DNA of 64,000 nucleotides from an uncultured Peptococcaceae bacterium (GCA_937976375.1 CALJRU010000028.1:1-64000), one strand, 5' to 3'; counted from the first letter of the stretch, positions 7,638-16,902 are shown. The notes: a model not told the origin generated them from the sequence alone. Program-made: numbers and translations.

Positions 7638-8468
7638 TTATGCCAAATCAGCAGCTGCCTGTGCCTCCATGGCAAGGAATTTTTCCGAGGATGCATCCAT
7701 GGCATCGATCAGCGCTGCCTTCATGCCCTGCTTTTCCAGCACCGCCACACCGGCGATGGTGGTGCCGCCGGCTGAGCAAACAGCATCGCGCAGCACGGCA
7801 GGATGTTCACCGCTTTCCAGCACCAGCGCCGCTGCACCCAGCACCGACTGTGCTGCGAACGTGTAGGCATCCTTGGCTGGGATGCCAAGTTTGATGGCAC
7901 CTTCTGCCATGGCTTCGATGACCATGTACACAAAGGCCGGCGAAGAGCCGCTGACAGATCCCACCGCATGCATCACATCTTCACGCACAATGGCCACCTT
8001 GCCAAAGCTTTCAAAGAAACGTGTTACTGCGGCGCGTTCTTCCTCCAGCATATTCTCAGAGAAGCAGAGCCCTGCCATGCCCTGGCCGATCTGCGCCGGC
8101 GTGTTTGGCATGGCACGCGCGATGCGCACACCTGGGTTATCCAGCAGGGCAGCAATAGAAGCGATGCTGTAAGCTGGTGCAATGGCCACCACGATCTGGC
8201 CTGGCTCGAGCACGCCGCGAATGTCCAAAAGCACCTGCTTGTAAATGTTCGGCTTCACCGCCAACACGATGATCTCCGATTCTTTCGCCAAGGCACGGTT
8301 GGCTTCTGACACAGCTACGCCGTACTCCTCTGCCAGTGCCTGCTGATGGGCCGGCGTATTGGTATGCACTGCCACGCGGTCCGGCGTGGTCAGCCCAGCT
8401 TTCAAAGCACCAGCCAGCATGGCGCGGCCCATGTTGCCGCAGCCGATAAATCCAAAACTGTATTTCAT
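7638..8468 (-). CDS. proC: Pyrroline-5-carboxylate reductase
   Basis: A 276-residue enzyme that reduces pyrroline-5-carboxylate to proline with NAD(P)H, the last step of proline synthesis. The Rossmann motif GFIGCGNMG is at about residues 5-13. The conserved MPNTPAQIGQG lies mid-protein, and the dimerisation domain signature GSVSGSSPAFVYM sits in the C-terminal third. Length is standard. The ATG at 8468 has AAGGAAG 8 bases upstream; the in-frame ATG 21 bases earlier has no ribosome-binding site. It follows a nitrilase-fold amidase by 17 bases in the same operon. Confidence 0.95.
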   Translation of the reverse strand: MKYSFGFIGCGNMGRAMLAGALKAGLTTPDRVAVHTNTPAHQQALAEEYGVAVSEANRALAKESEIIVLAVKPNIYKQVLLDIRGVLEPGQIVVAIAPAYSIASIAALLDNPGVRIARAMPNTPAQIGQGMAGLCFSENMLEEERAAVTRFFESFGKVAIVREDVMHAVGSVSGSSPAFVYMVIEAMAEGAIKLGIPAKDAYTFAAQSVLGAAALVLESGEHPAVLRDAVCSAGGTTIAGVAVLEKQGMKAALIDAMDASSEKFLAMEAQAAADLA

Positions 8469-8485
8469 GTGATTGTCTTCCTTTC

Positions 8486-9274
8486 TCACTGACGGCCCAG
8501 CGGAATCTGCCGCCGCACCGCCTGAACCATGTCAAAATCAATCGTCACCACGCGTGTCTCTGGCTCTGTGCCAAGATCACAGACCACTTCTGCCCATGGG
8601 TTGACCACCATGCTGTGCCCCCAGGACACGTAGCTGGCGTTCTCATCACGCGCCGGCGCCACGCCAACAGCATAACACTGCCCATCCATGGCCCGGGCTC
8701 GGAACAACAGCTCCCAGTGGCGCGGCCCTGTGGACATATTGAACGACGCAGGATAAATGAGCAGCTGTGCACCAGCATCGACCATCGCCGCTGCTATATC
8801 CGCAAAACGAATGTCAAAGCAGATCGCCAAGCCTACGCGTCCCCACGGTGTATCAAAAACAGTGAGAGACGTGCCCGGCGACAGAACATCGCTTTCCTTA
8901 AAATACTGTCCGCCTTCAATATCGATGTCGAACAGATGCATCTTACGATGTTTGGCCACACAAACGCCCTGCGGATTATACACATAACTGGTGTTGTAAT
9001 AATGGCCATTTTCTTCTTCACAAATCGATCCGCCCACCAGCCAGCAGCCATTTTCCTTGGCAGCGGCCGCCAGCATCTGCTGGGCCTCGCCGCCTTCGGC
9101 TTCGGCATAGTCGGCAAAACGCGACGTTTCATACGGCACGCAGAACATTTCCGGCAAAATCACCAGTTCCGCGCCCTTGCGAACGACACGGTCAATCTCT
9201 CGGCGCGCCGCTTGGAGATTGGCTGTCTTATCGTCTCCAGCAGCCAGCTGGATCAGTCCCAATCGACATTCCAT
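8486..9274 (-). CDS. Carbon-nitrogen hydrolase (omega-amidase-like)
   Basis: A 262-residue nitrilase-superfamily enzyme. The Glu-Lys-Cys triad is visible: Glu42 in ILPEMF, Lys in KHRKMHLFD (about 117) and Cys in GLAICFDIRF (about 151). Best general match is the omega-amidase/NIT2 branch, which deaminates 2-oxoglutaramate or 2-oxosuccinamate and so salvages glutamine and asparagine ketoacids. The substrate is inferred from family only. The ATG at 9274 has AAGGAGG 8 bases upstream. It heads a two-gene operon with proC, which would fit glutamate-family amino-acid metabolism. Confidence 0.85.
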   Translation of the reverse strand: MECRLGLIQLAAGDDKTANLQAARREIDRVVRKGAELVILPEMFCVPYETSRFADYAEAEGGEAQQMLAAAAKENGCWLVGGSICEEENGHYYNTSYVYNPQGVCVAKHRKMHLFDIDIEGGQYFKESDVLSPGTSLTVFDTPWGRVGLAICFDIRFADIAAAMVDAGAQLLIYPASFNMSTGPRHWELLFRARAMDGQCYAVGVAPARDENASYVSWGHSMVVNPWAEVVCDLGTEPETRVVTIDFDMVQAVRRQIPLGRQ

Positions 9275-9302
9275 CTTCACAGCCTCCTTATTGCAGATAA
9301 TC

Positions 9303-9338
9303 AAAAACCTCGCTCATTCCACAGGAACAAACGAGGTT
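9303..9338 (-). terminator. Terminator of the RNase J gene
   Basis: AACCTCG (9306-9312) and CGAGGTT (9332-9338) form a stem followed by TTTTT on the minus strand, just past the RNase J stop codon. There is almost no room for a promoter between it and the amidase gene, so that operon may depend on read-through. Confidence 0.8.
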
Positions 9339-9343
9339 ACACA

Positions 9344-11041
9344 TCAACTTTCTTCCATGATGATCGGCAGGATCATCGGACGGCGGCGGGTGCGTTCATA
9401 CAAGAACTTCCCTGTCACATCGCGCAGGGCCTGCTTGATGCTGGTCCAGTCGGTGACACCGTCTTTCATGCATTGGTCGAGGGCTTTCTCGACACGTGCG
9501 CGGGCATCGGTCATCAATTCATCGGCTTCACGCACATAAACAAAGCCGCGGGACACAAGATCCGGCCCAGCAACGACACGCTTGTTCTTGCGGTCGATCG
9601 TCACCACGACGATAAAGATCCCATCCTGTGACAGCTGACGGCGATCGCGCAAGACGATATTGCCAACATCGCCAACGCCCAAGCCATCGATCAGCACACG
9701 ACCAGCAGGTACCTTTCCTGCAAGGCCGACACGGTTCTGTGTGGCTAAAACAACGTGGCCGTTTTCAGTAACGATGATGTTCTCCGATGGGATTCCCACC
9801 TCTTTGGCAAGCTTTGCATGCGACAACAGCATGCGATACTCGCCGTGTACAGGCATAAAATACTTCGGTTTTACGAGATTAAGCATCATCTTGAGCTCTT
9901 CGCGGGCGGCGTGTCCAGAAACGTGAACACGTTGGTCGGTGTTGTCAATAACATCAGCACCGAGTTTGAAGAGCATGTCAATGACTTTGCTGATGAGCTT
10001 CTCATTGCCTGGAATTGGGCTGGCCGAGAAAATAACCGTGTCGCCAGCGCCAATGCGCACCTGACGATGCTCATTCATCGCCATGCGTGACAGTGCCGCC
10101 ATAGGTTCACCCTGGCTGCCTGTGCAGAGAATCACCAGCTGGTTGTCTGGATATTGACGCATTTCATCCATCTCGATCAAGGTGTTTGGTGGCACATTGA
10201 TGTATCCATACTCACTCGCAACGTTGATGGTGTTGACCATGCTGCGGCCAGTGATCACCACTTTGCGGCGATTGGCATGAGCAGCATTCAGCACTTGCTG
10301 CAAACGATGCACATTTGACGCAAAGGTTGCGATAATGATTCGCCCAGAAATGTGAGGGAACAACTTGTCAAACGTCTCGCCGATGGACGATTCACTCATG
10401 CTGAACCCTGGACGGGTCGCATTGGTGGAATCGCTCATCATCAGGAGCACCCCTTTGGCACTGATTTCCGCAATGCGCTGGAAATCGGTCGTGGTTCCAT
10501 CCACCGGTGTCTGGTCGAATTTAAAATCCCCCGTATGGAAAATAACGCCCAACGGCGTGTGAATGGCAACAGCGCTCGCATCCGGAATGCTATGGCAGGT
10601 CTTGATCAGTTCAACCTCCATGTGACCGATGCGAAACGGTTCGCCGTGCTTGACGACCACCAATCGTTGTTTGCCGAGGTTGCGTGCCTCCTTGAGCTTC
10701 GGTTCGAGCAGCCCAATCGTGAGGCGTGTGCCGTAAACAGGCACATGGAGCTCTCGCAAAACATACGGCAAGCCACCGATGTGGTCTTCATGGCCGTGGG
10801 TGAGAACAATGCCCTTAACCTTTTCCTTGTTCGTCGTCAGATACGTGATATCCGGAATCACACAATCTACGCCCAGCAGATCTTCCGTTGGAAAGGACAT
10901 TCCTGCGTCAATGACGATGATCTCATCCTTATATTCGACGGCTGTCATATTCTTCCCAATCTCTTCAAGTCCGCCCAGTGGGATGATCTTGACGCCATCT
11001 TTTGGTTTTTGCTTAGAAATAACAATTTCCTCCTTCTTCAT
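9344..11041 (-). CDS. rnj: Ribonuclease J
   Basis: A 565-residue metallo-beta-lactamase-fold RNase (beta-CASP), with 5'-exo and endonuclease activity on mRNA and rRNA. The metal motif THGHEDHIGG is at 81-90, preceded by GGLEEIGKN at 23-31. The C-terminal metal/beta-CASP residues are in SGHAAREELK and PVHGEYRML. Length matches RNase J1/J2. The ATG at 11041 has only a poor upstream ribosome-binding site. An AAGGAGG actually lies inside codons 3-5, so the real start may be a little downstream. A strong promoter is located upstream. Confidence 0.95.
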   Translation of the reverse strand: MKKEEIVISKQKPKDGVKIIPLGGLEEIGKNMTAVEYKDEIIVIDAGMSFPTEDLLGVDCVIPDITYLTTNKEKVKGIVLTHGHEDHIGGLPYVLRELHVPVYGTRLTIGLLEPKLKEARNLGKQRLVVVKHGEPFRIGHMEVELIKTCHSIPDASAVAIHTPLGVIFHTGDFKFDQTPVDGTTTDFQRIAEISAKGVLLMMSDSTNATRPGFSMSESSIGETFDKLFPHISGRIIIATFASNVHRLQQVLNAAHANRRKVVITGRSMVNTINVASEYGYINVPPNTLIEMDEMRQYPDNQLVILCTGSQGEPMAALSRMAMNEHRQVRIGAGDTVIFSASPIPGNEKLISKVIDMLFKLGADVIDNTDQRVHVSGHAAREELKMMLNLVKPKYFMPVHGEYRMLLSHAKLAKEVGIPSENIIVTENGHVVLATQNRVGLAGKVPAGRVLIDGLGVGDVGNIVLRDRRQLSQDGIFIVVVTIDRKNKRVVAGPDLVSRGFVYVREADELMTDARARVEKALDQCMKDGVTDWTSIKQALRDVTGKFLYERTRRRPMILPIIMEES

Positions 11042-11074
11042 AGATTTGCCGATCCTATATACTCAGCTCTGTTT

Positions 11075-11103
11075 ATTATAAACAATTTTTCCAGCGGTTG
11101 CAA
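11075..11103 (-). promoter_or_regulatory. Promoter of the RNase J gene
   Basis: TTGCAA (11098-11103) and TATAAT (11075-11080) are 17 bases apart on the minus strand. Confidence 0.85.
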
Positions 11104-11126
11104 GCCGCGCGGCACGGACAAAGAAA

Positions 11127-11158
11127 AAGCGGCAGCATCGCGAAACGATGCGGCCGCT
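11127..11158 (-). terminator. Terminator of the bce-like operon
   Basis: A stem of about 12 bp rich in GC (11127-11140 with 11146-11158, one mismatch) is followed by TTTTT on the minus strand after the ABC permease gene. Confidence 0.9.
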
Positions 11159-11166
11159 TGTGGCAA

Positions 11167-13149
11167 CTAATACAGGCGCTGCCCAGCGCGAATGCGCGCA
11201 ATGATGTTCTGCCGCCGCAGGCGCCGCGCAGCCAGCGTGGTGATGCAAAGCGTAAGCGCCAGCACGCCCGCGCAGCAAAGAAAAATCGGCAGCAGCGGAA
11301 AATGATACGGCACAGGGAATGCGGCGCGCACCGGCAGCGCCACAAGGTACGTCAAGAGCACGCCCAGCGGCACGCCGATGAGCATGGCCCGCAGGCTGCA
11401 GAGGATGCTCTCAAGCGCAAGCATTTTCCGCAAGCCCTCCGGCGTCATGCCGATGCTCTGGAGCACCGCAAATTCGCTCGAACGCATGAGTACATTCGTA
11501 GACAACGTACTCACCACATTGGTGAAACCAATGAGCATGAGCAGCCCGCAGAAGCAGGCGAGAAAAACCAGCGCCAGCACAATGGCGATATTCATAACCT
11601 TGAAATAATCCTCGGTCGCATAGACGCGGGCGCTGTAGCCATTTTCCATGTAATTGTCACGGCTCTGGTCTGGAAAATGTTCGCTGAGCACTTGCTCGGC
11701 GTACGCCATAAACCCCTGCATGTCTGCCGGCGCCGCCTGCCAACTGTATTGGCGTAGCGTCATCTCCGGCAGAATCAAGCGCACCGGATTGGTGTTCGGA
11801 TAATAGAGCACGTCCGGCACGTCGCCAGCATCCAGCACGGCGTCAATCGTCACTTCCGTGGTTGTGCCGTCGGTTTCTTCGAGCTTCAGCGACTGAGGCA
11901 CCTTCTTGAAAAAGACCGTGTCGGTGCTGTAGCCTTTGATGTTGAGACGGTCGTTGTTAATGAGCAGAACGCTTCCCACGGGCACCCCTGCCTGCGCGCA
12001 CAGCGCTTGGTAATGCTGCTGGTCCAAAACAATGCACTCCACATCGAAGGCCGCTGTCGCTTGTCCTTCCAATTCATAGTAGGAACGAATCTCCGGCGTC
12101 AGTGATGCGGTATCCAGCGTCACATCGTAACGTTCGTAGTCATTGCCGAAGCCAAACACATCGGTGCCGCCGTCGTAGCGCGCCAGCTCACCAGTGATGG
12201 CATCGCCAAGCGTGCTGGTGATCGGCGCCGCATACGCAGTGTCGTCATGGATCATGGCGGATTGATAATCGGCCGTCACAGTATAGCCATCGTCTGTTGT
12301 CATCATCGCGTTGAAGGTGCCAGCCTGATGCCAGAGAAAGCCAATGAATACGAAAAGCACCACAGCCACGGCCAGCGCTGCCACCGTGGTACGAAAAGTC
12401 TGGCGGCTGCGCGTCAGCGTTTTATGAGCGAGCAAGCCCTCGGGACCAAAGACACGCATCACCAGTGCGTCCATCCACTGATGGCTGCGGCGTGCGCGAA
12501 TCTTCACCGCATCACGGCCGCGCACACTGGCGATGGCACTCTGCCTGGCAGCTTTGCGTGCTGGCAGCCAGGCGCTGATGAGCACCGTCAGCAAAGAAAG
12601 CACCACTGCCAGCAGAAGCCCCAGCGGTGAAAGCACAAAGCGCAGATGAAAGGTCATTGTTTTTAGCATGATATGCGTGAGGGCGTTCAATTCATCAAAG
12701 AAATGATTGGCAATAGCGATGCCGCCTGCTGTCAGCCCCAATCCCAGCAAAAGGCCAAGAGGAATGCCGATGAGCGCGAGCAGCGCCGCTTCCCAGAGCA
12801 TCGTCTTGCGAATCTGCGCTGGTGTTGCGCCAACGCACTTCAATGTGCCAAACTCTGCTGTGCGCGCACTGGCGCTAACGCGAAAAACATTTGAGATGAC
12901 CACAACCGCCATGACCATAATCAACACACTGAGAAATACTGCCGGCACCACCAGCACCCGCACATACATGGTGCTGTACATCGTCAGTCCGCCGCCGACG
13001 CTCTCGCGGATCATCGCCGCGCCACTGGCAGCAAAATGGGTCACACAGGTGATGAGCGCCGTTGCCAGCACCACCGCCACCACCGTCCAAAAGCTCCGCA
13101 AACGGTTGACGCGAAACTGACTCTTTGCCAGATGAAGAAAAAGGCGCAT
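11167..13149 (-). CDS. FtsX-like ABC transporter permease
   Basis: A 660-residue permease of the BceB/FtsX type. There is one membrane helix near residues 17-37 and three around 80-200 with an FtsX-type loop (SARTAEFGTLKCVGATPAQI). A long extracytoplasmic region of about 230 residues (about 290-520) follows a helix near 265, and a second FtsX repeat (RSSEFAVLQSIGMTPEGL) closes the protein. Such permeases work with a MacB-like ATPase and a two-component system to sense and resist peptide antibiotics. It lies one base after the ATPase stop codon, with AAGGGGG before the start. The substrate cannot be read from sequence. Confidence 0.88.
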   Translation of the reverse strand: MRLFLHLAKSQFRVNRLRSFWTVVAVVLATALITCVTHFAASGAAMIRESVGGGLTMYSTMYVRVLVVPAVFLSVLIMVMAVVVISNVFRVSASARTAEFGTLKCVGATPAQIRKTMLWEAALLALIGIPLGLLLGLGLTAGGIAIANHFFDELNALTHIMLKTMTFHLRFVLSPLGLLLAVVLSLLTVLISAWLPARKAARQSAIASVRGRDAVKIRARRSHQWMDALVMRVFGPEGLLAHKTLTRSRQTFRTTVAALAVAVVLFVFIGFLWHQAGTFNAMMTTDDGYTVTADYQSAMIHDDTAYAAPITSTLGDAITGELARYDGGTDVFGFGNDYERYDVTLDTASLTPEIRSYYELEGQATAAFDVECIVLDQQHYQALCAQAGVPVGSVLLINNDRLNIKGYSTDTVFFKKVPQSLKLEETDGTTTEVTIDAVLDAGDVPDVLYYPNTNPVRLILPEMTLRQYSWQAAPADMQGFMAYAEQVLSEHFPDQSRDNYMENGYSARVYATEDYFKVMNIAIVLALVFLACFCGLLMLIGFTNVVSTLSTNVLMRSSEFAVLQSIGMTPEGLRKMLALESILCSLRAMLIGVPLGVLLTYLVALPVRAAFPVPYHFPLLPIFLCCAGVLALTLCITTLAARRLRRQNIIARIRAGQRLY

Positions 13150-13150
13150 C

Positions 13151-13852
13151 TTAACGCGCCCCCTTTCGCCGATCTTTCAACAGCTCATCCGACAGCAGCC
13201 GCCCATCACCAATGGTAAGAATGCGATCGGCCATGAGCGCGATCTTTTCGTCGTGGGTGATGAGAAGCAAGGTCTGCTTGTAACGCCGATTGGCCATCTG
13301 CAGCAGCGCCATCACATCGCGGCTGGCGCGGCTGTCCAGGTTGCCGGTCGGCTCATCGGCAAGGATAAACGCCGGATCATTGATCAGCGCCCGTCCCAAA
13401 GACACGCGCTGCTGCTGGCCGCCCGAAAGCGCGCTCGGCAGATGATGGGCGCGTTCCGTGAGCCCGCACATTTCCAAAATCTCATTCAGCTTGGCTTTTT
13501 CCGGCTCGCGCTTGTCGAGCAGATAAGGCAGCATGATGTTTTCTGCCGCGGTCAGCGTCGGCACCAGGTTGTAAAACTGAAACACCATGCCAATATTGCG
13601 GCGCCTGAAAATGGCCCGCTCGCTTTCGTTCATGTCATAGACGGCTTGACCGTCGATGAGAACGCGGCCTGAGGTCGGCTCGTCGATGCCGCCGATCAGA
13701 TTCATGAGCGTCGATTTGCCACTGCCAGATGCACCGACAATGGCGATGAACTCACCTTTTTCGACACTGAAGCTGACGTGGTCCAGCGCCGTCACCGCTG
13801 TCTCACCGCTGCCATAGATTTTTGTCAGGGCCTCCACTTGAAGGATTGCCAT
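13151..13852 (-). CDS. ABC transporter ATP-binding protein (MacB/BceA type)
   Basis: A 233-residue ATPase. Walker A GASGSGKST is at 40-48, the signature LSGGQQQRVSLGRAL is mid-protein and the Walker B FILADEPTGNLD follows it, the typical form of peptide-exporter/BceA ATPases. It powers the FtsX-like permease directly downstream. Of two nearby ATGs I take the second (13852), 8 bases from AGGAGG; the first is only 2 bases from it. It lies 79 bases downstream of the kinase gene, in the same direction as the regulator and kinase. Confidence 0.93.
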   Translation of the reverse strand: MAILQVEALTKIYGSGETAVTALDHVSFSVEKGEFIAIVGASGSGKSTLMNLIGGIDEPTSGRVLIDGQAVYDMNESERAIFRRRNIGMVFQFYNLVPTLTAAENIMLPYLLDKREPEKAKLNEILEMCGLTERAHHLPSALSGGQQQRVSLGRALINDPAFILADEPTGNLDSRASRDVMALLQMANRRYKQTLLLITHDEKIALMADRILTIGDGRLLSDELLKDRRKGAR

Positions 13853-13931
13853 AATCATCGCCTCCTGTTTTCTCTATGGATGTATCTTACCAAGCCAATG
13901 TGACTATTCGGTGACAAGGCGGCACATTTTC

Positions 13932-14756
13932 TCACTGATAAAACTTCATCGTAAAAGTGGCTCCTTCGCCCTGTCCGCCAGCATCCACATCAATATCGCC
14001 ATGCTGACCGCGCACAATCGCCAACGCCAACGGCAGCCCGATGCCAACGCCATTCTTGCTGGCAGAGCTGGCAAAACGCACGAACAACGACGCCATCTCT
14101 GCCCGTGACAGGCCAGCACCGGCATCACGGACCGAAAGCCATTCGTAAAGCGGATTGTCGCCGCAGTCTACAACAATGGTGCTGCCGGCAGGCGAGGCCT
14201 CGCAGGCATTCTTCAAAAGATTCGTCAAGGCCTCCACGGTCCAGCGCCAATCACAGTGCAAAATACCATCATCCGTCAATGTCACTTGTTGATCCTGTAC
14301 ATCCAATAAAATCGCCAAAGGCGCCAGCGCCGCATCCAGCAATTCTCGAGCCGTCACTGCCTGCTGTTCAAAGTGTACAGCTCCAGCGTCAAGCTTCGCC
14401 AGCTTGAGCAGCGTGTCAACCAGCCAATCCATGCGCGCTAAACTCATGCGAATGTTCGTCAAGAATTCTTCCTGACGTTCCATCGGCGCACTTTCAAGCA
14501 GATCAGCCATGAGCATCATCGAGGTCACCGGTGTTTTTAACTGGTGAGAAATGTTCTCCATGTATTCCGCAAATTCCAGCCTTGCTGCATTGGCGGCATC
14601 GCGCTCGGCGCCCAGCTGCGCCACAAGGGTGTGCAGATCGTTTTTCAGCAGCGACAAGGTGCCCTCCTGGTTGTCGCGAAATTCCACCGGCTCACCATTG
14701 ATCGCCTGACGCAATGTGCTGGACAAAGCCTCCAGCTCCTGTTTACGCACCCACAC
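13932..14756 (-). CDS. Histidine kinase lacking membrane helices
   Basis: A 274-residue sensor kinase. The H-box with His71 is in MENISHQLKTPVTSM. The N-box is LTNLLKNACEAS, the G1 box is VRDAGAGLS and the G2 box is GVGIGLPLALAIV. Kinases of this clade normally carry two membrane helices before the linker that here reads RDNQEGTLSLLKND (27-40). This protein begins only about 25 residues before that linker, with no hydrophobic segment, so it looks soluble and without a sensor. The GTG start overlaps the response-regulator gene by 14 bases. It probably takes its signal from the adjacent ABC permease, as Bce-type kinases do. Confidence 0.85.
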   Translation of the reverse strand: MWVRKQELEALSSTLRQAINGEPVEFRDNQEGTLSLLKNDLHTLVAQLGAERDAANAARLEFAEYMENISHQLKTPVTSMMLMADLLESAPMERQEEFLTNIRMSLARMDWLVDTLLKLAKLDAGAVHFEQQAVTARELLDAALAPLAILLDVQDQQVTLTDDGILHCDWRWTVEALTNLLKNACEASPAGSTIVVDCGDNPLYEWLSVRDAGAGLSRAEMASLFVRFASSASKNGVGIGLPLALAIVRGQHGDIDVDAGGQGEGATFTMKFYQ

Positions 14757-15387
14757 GATAGCCCAGCCCCCTTACTGTTTCAATGGTCACTGCATCCCCC
14801 AATTTTTCACGCAGCCGCTTCACATACACAGTCAGCGTGTTGTCTTCAACGAAATTGCCGTTTTGATCCCAAAGCTGATCCAAAATCTGCGCTCGCGTCA
14901 GCAGTTGTCCGCGATGCATCGCAAAAATCAGGCAGAGCCGATACTCCAGCGCCGTCAGCGCCACGTCCTGCCCATCCACTGTGACCCGGACGGCAGCTGT
15001 ATCGATGCGTGCCCTGCCCAGGTTCAATACCGTTTCCTGCTGCGGCAGTGCCCGGCGCACCCGCGCCAGCAGCTCCCGCAGACGAAACGGCTTGGTCACA
15101 TAATCGGCGGCGCCTTGATCGAGCGCGCGCACAATGCGCGCCTCATCGTCCATGACGGTGAGAAAAATCACTCGCACCCCTTGTGCCAGCGCCTGTTCCC
15201 CTACGGCAAAGCCATCGCCGTCCGGCAGCTGCATGTCGACAATCGCCAGATCGACAGGCGCCTCTGCCAGCGCTTGCTGCGCCGCCTTCACCGTTGCCGC
15301 ATGCTGCACCCCGTAGCCTTCCTGCTCAAGCGCAAAGACCAGCCCCGATGCGATCACAGCATCGTCCTCTACCAATAAGAGTTCCAT
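14743..15387 (-). CDS. OmpR-family response regulator
   Basis: A 214-residue regulator with a receiver domain (acidic pair at 8-9, phospho-acceptor Asp51 in LAIVDMQLPDG, conserved Lys in DYVTKPF near 100). A winged-helix DNA-binding domain ends in VRGLGYRVGA. It is the first gene of the regulator-kinase-ATPase-permease operon, an arrangement like BceRS-BceAB, and is expected to activate the transporter genes. AAGGAGG lies 7 bases before the ATG. No clear promoter fits in the short gap upstream, so read-through or an atypical promoter is possible. Confidence 0.93.
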   Translation of the reverse strand: MELLLVEDDAVIASGLVFALEQEGYGVQHAATVKAAQQALAEAPVDLAIVDMQLPDGDGFAVGEQALAQGVRVIFLTVMDDEARIVRALDQGAADYVTKPFRLRELLARVRRALPQQETVLNLGRARIDTAAVRVTVDGQDVALTALEYRLCLIFAMHRGQLLTRAQILDQLWDQNGNFVEDNTLTVYVKRLREKLGDAVTIETVRGLGYRVGA

Positions 15388-15412
15388 GGTATCGCCTCCT
15401 TGTTATAAAAAT

Positions 15413-15438
15413 AGCGACTGCCACAAATGACAGTCGCT
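15413..15438 (-). terminator. Terminator of the amino-acid ABC operon
   Basis: AGCGACTG (15413-15420) pairs with CAGTCGCT (15431-15438), followed by ATTTTTAT on the minus strand, downstream of the importer ATPase gene. Confidence 0.8.
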
Positions 15439-15447
15439 TTGCTTTCA

Positions 15448-16170
15448 TTAAAGAACTTTCGCCAAAAAATCCTGAGTACGTGGTTCTTTTGGATTGTTGA
15501 AGATTTCTTCCGGTGTGCCCTGTTCCATGATGTAACCCTGATCCATGAAGAACACGCGGTCACATACTTCGCGCGCAAAGCCCATTTCATGGGTAACGAT
15601 CAGCATGGTCATACCTGTTTCAGTGAGCTGACGGATAACCGCCAATACTTCGCCAACCATTTCTGGGTCAAGAGCGGATGTTGGTTCATCAAAGAGCATG
15701 ATTTTTGGATGCATTGCCAATGCACGAGCGATGGCCACACGCTGTTGCTGACCACCAGAAAGTGCTGCTGGATAGCTGTCGGCCTTGTCCAAGAGGCCAA
15801 CACGCTGCAGCAGTTCACGCGCAGTCTTTTCAGCTTCTGCCTGCGCAATACCTTTGACATTGATTGGCGCCAGGGTGATATTTTCCAGCACAGTTTTATG
15901 AGGGAAGAGATTGAAGCGCTGGAACACCATGCCGAGGTCTTCACGCATTTTATTGATGTCGGTCTTTGGATCGGTGATTTCCTGGCCATCGATGATAATA
16001 TGTCCGCTGGTTGGTTCTTCAAGCAGATTGATGCAGCGCAGGAAGGTACTCTTACCGGAACCGGATGGTCCGATGATGGAGACGATTTCCCCATCTTTGA
16101 TGGTTTCGGTGATGCCTTTAAGGACTTCCAAGTCACCGAAGGATTTGTGTAAGTCTTTGATTTCGATCAT
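15448..16170 (-). CDS. Polar amino-acid ABC importer ATPase
   Basis: A 240-residue ATPase of the GlnQ/HisP class. Walker A GPSGSGKST is at about 36-44, the signature LSGGQQQRVAIARALAM follows, then Walker B IMLFDEPTSALDPEMVGEVL, diagnostic of polar amino-acid importers. It energises uptake through the permease encoded 21 bases upstream. TAGGAGG precedes the ATG. It is the third gene of a binding protein - permease - ATPase operon. The exact amino acid is not determinable. Confidence 0.95.
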   Translation of the reverse strand: MIEIKDLHKSFGDLEVLKGITETIKDGEIVSIIGPSGSGKSTFLRCINLLEEPTSGHIIIDGQEITDPKTDINKMREDLGMVFQRFNLFPHKTVLENITLAPINVKGIAQAEAEKTARELLQRVGLLDKADSYPAALSGGQQQRVAIARALAMHPKIMLFDEPTSALDPEMVGEVLAVIRQLTETGMTMLIVTHEMGFAREVCDRVFFMDQGYIMEQGTPEEIFNNPKEPRTQDFLAKVL

Positions 16171-16191
16171 TGTTCAATAACCTCCTAATGA

Positions 16192-16875
16192 TCAGCGCTT
16201 GTCCGTCTGCAGACGGCGTTCATACCAGTTGATGATACGCGTAAAGGTCAACGTCAATACAAGATATACCAAGGCAACAGCAACATAGGTTGGGAATGGT
16301 TCGAAATGAACAGAAGTATAAATCTGCCCGCGTTTCATGATTTCAGACAACCCAATCGCAGCCAACAGAGATGTATCCTTGAGCAACATAACAAATTCAT
16401 TGCCAAGTGGTGGAATAACCAGCTTAAAGGCCTGAGGCAAAATAACCAGGCGCATGGCCTGTTTATGCGTCATGCCCAAAGAACGCGCTGCTTCCACCTG
16501 TCCCTTATCGACGCCTTGAATCCCGGCACGGAAAATTTCGGCCACATAAGCACCACTGTTCAATGACAGCACCACAATCCCTGTAACCAGCAGTGGGAAA
16601 CTGAACTTGCCATTAAAGAACAATTCGGCGATGATGCTCGCCACACCAAAATGCCATAAGAAAATCTGTACATAAAGTGGTGTGCCGCGAAGCGCTTCAA
16701 TATAAACATTCGCGATTGCTTTGAGCACACGATTTCGGCCCATCTTCATCAGTGCCATAAGCAGACCAATGATGATTCCGAAGAAAACGCCGCAGACCGT
16801 GAGGAACAAAGTGGTCCCAGCGCCTGGAATAAGCTTAGGCAGCACATCAAAAAATGCTGTAAAAAAATCGCCCAT
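16192..16875 (-). CDS. Polar amino-acid ABC importer permease
   Basis: A 227-residue HisM/GlnP-type permease with about five membrane helices. The EAA loop appears as EAARSLGMTHKQAMRLVILPQ (about 134-154), which contacts the ATPase. The segment IEALRGTPLYVQIFL (about 58-72) is typical of this family. GGAGG lies just before the start. The gene is separated from the binding-protein gene by a strong hairpin that probably lowers permease expression relative to the binding protein. Confidence 0.95.
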   Translation of the reverse strand: MGDFFTAFFDVLPKLIPGAGTTLFLTVCGVFFGIIIGLLMALMKMGRNRVLKAIANVYIEALRGTPLYVQIFLWHFGVASIIAELFFNGKFSFPLLVTGIVVLSLNSGAYVAEIFRAGIQGVDKGQVEAARSLGMTHKQAMRLVILPQAFKLVIPPLGNEFVMLLKDTSLLAAIGLSEIMKRGQIYTSVHFEPFPTYVAVALVYLVLTLTFTRIINWYERRLQTDKR

Positions 16876-16902
16876 TTTATCCTCCTTTATGGAATAAACG
16901 CA

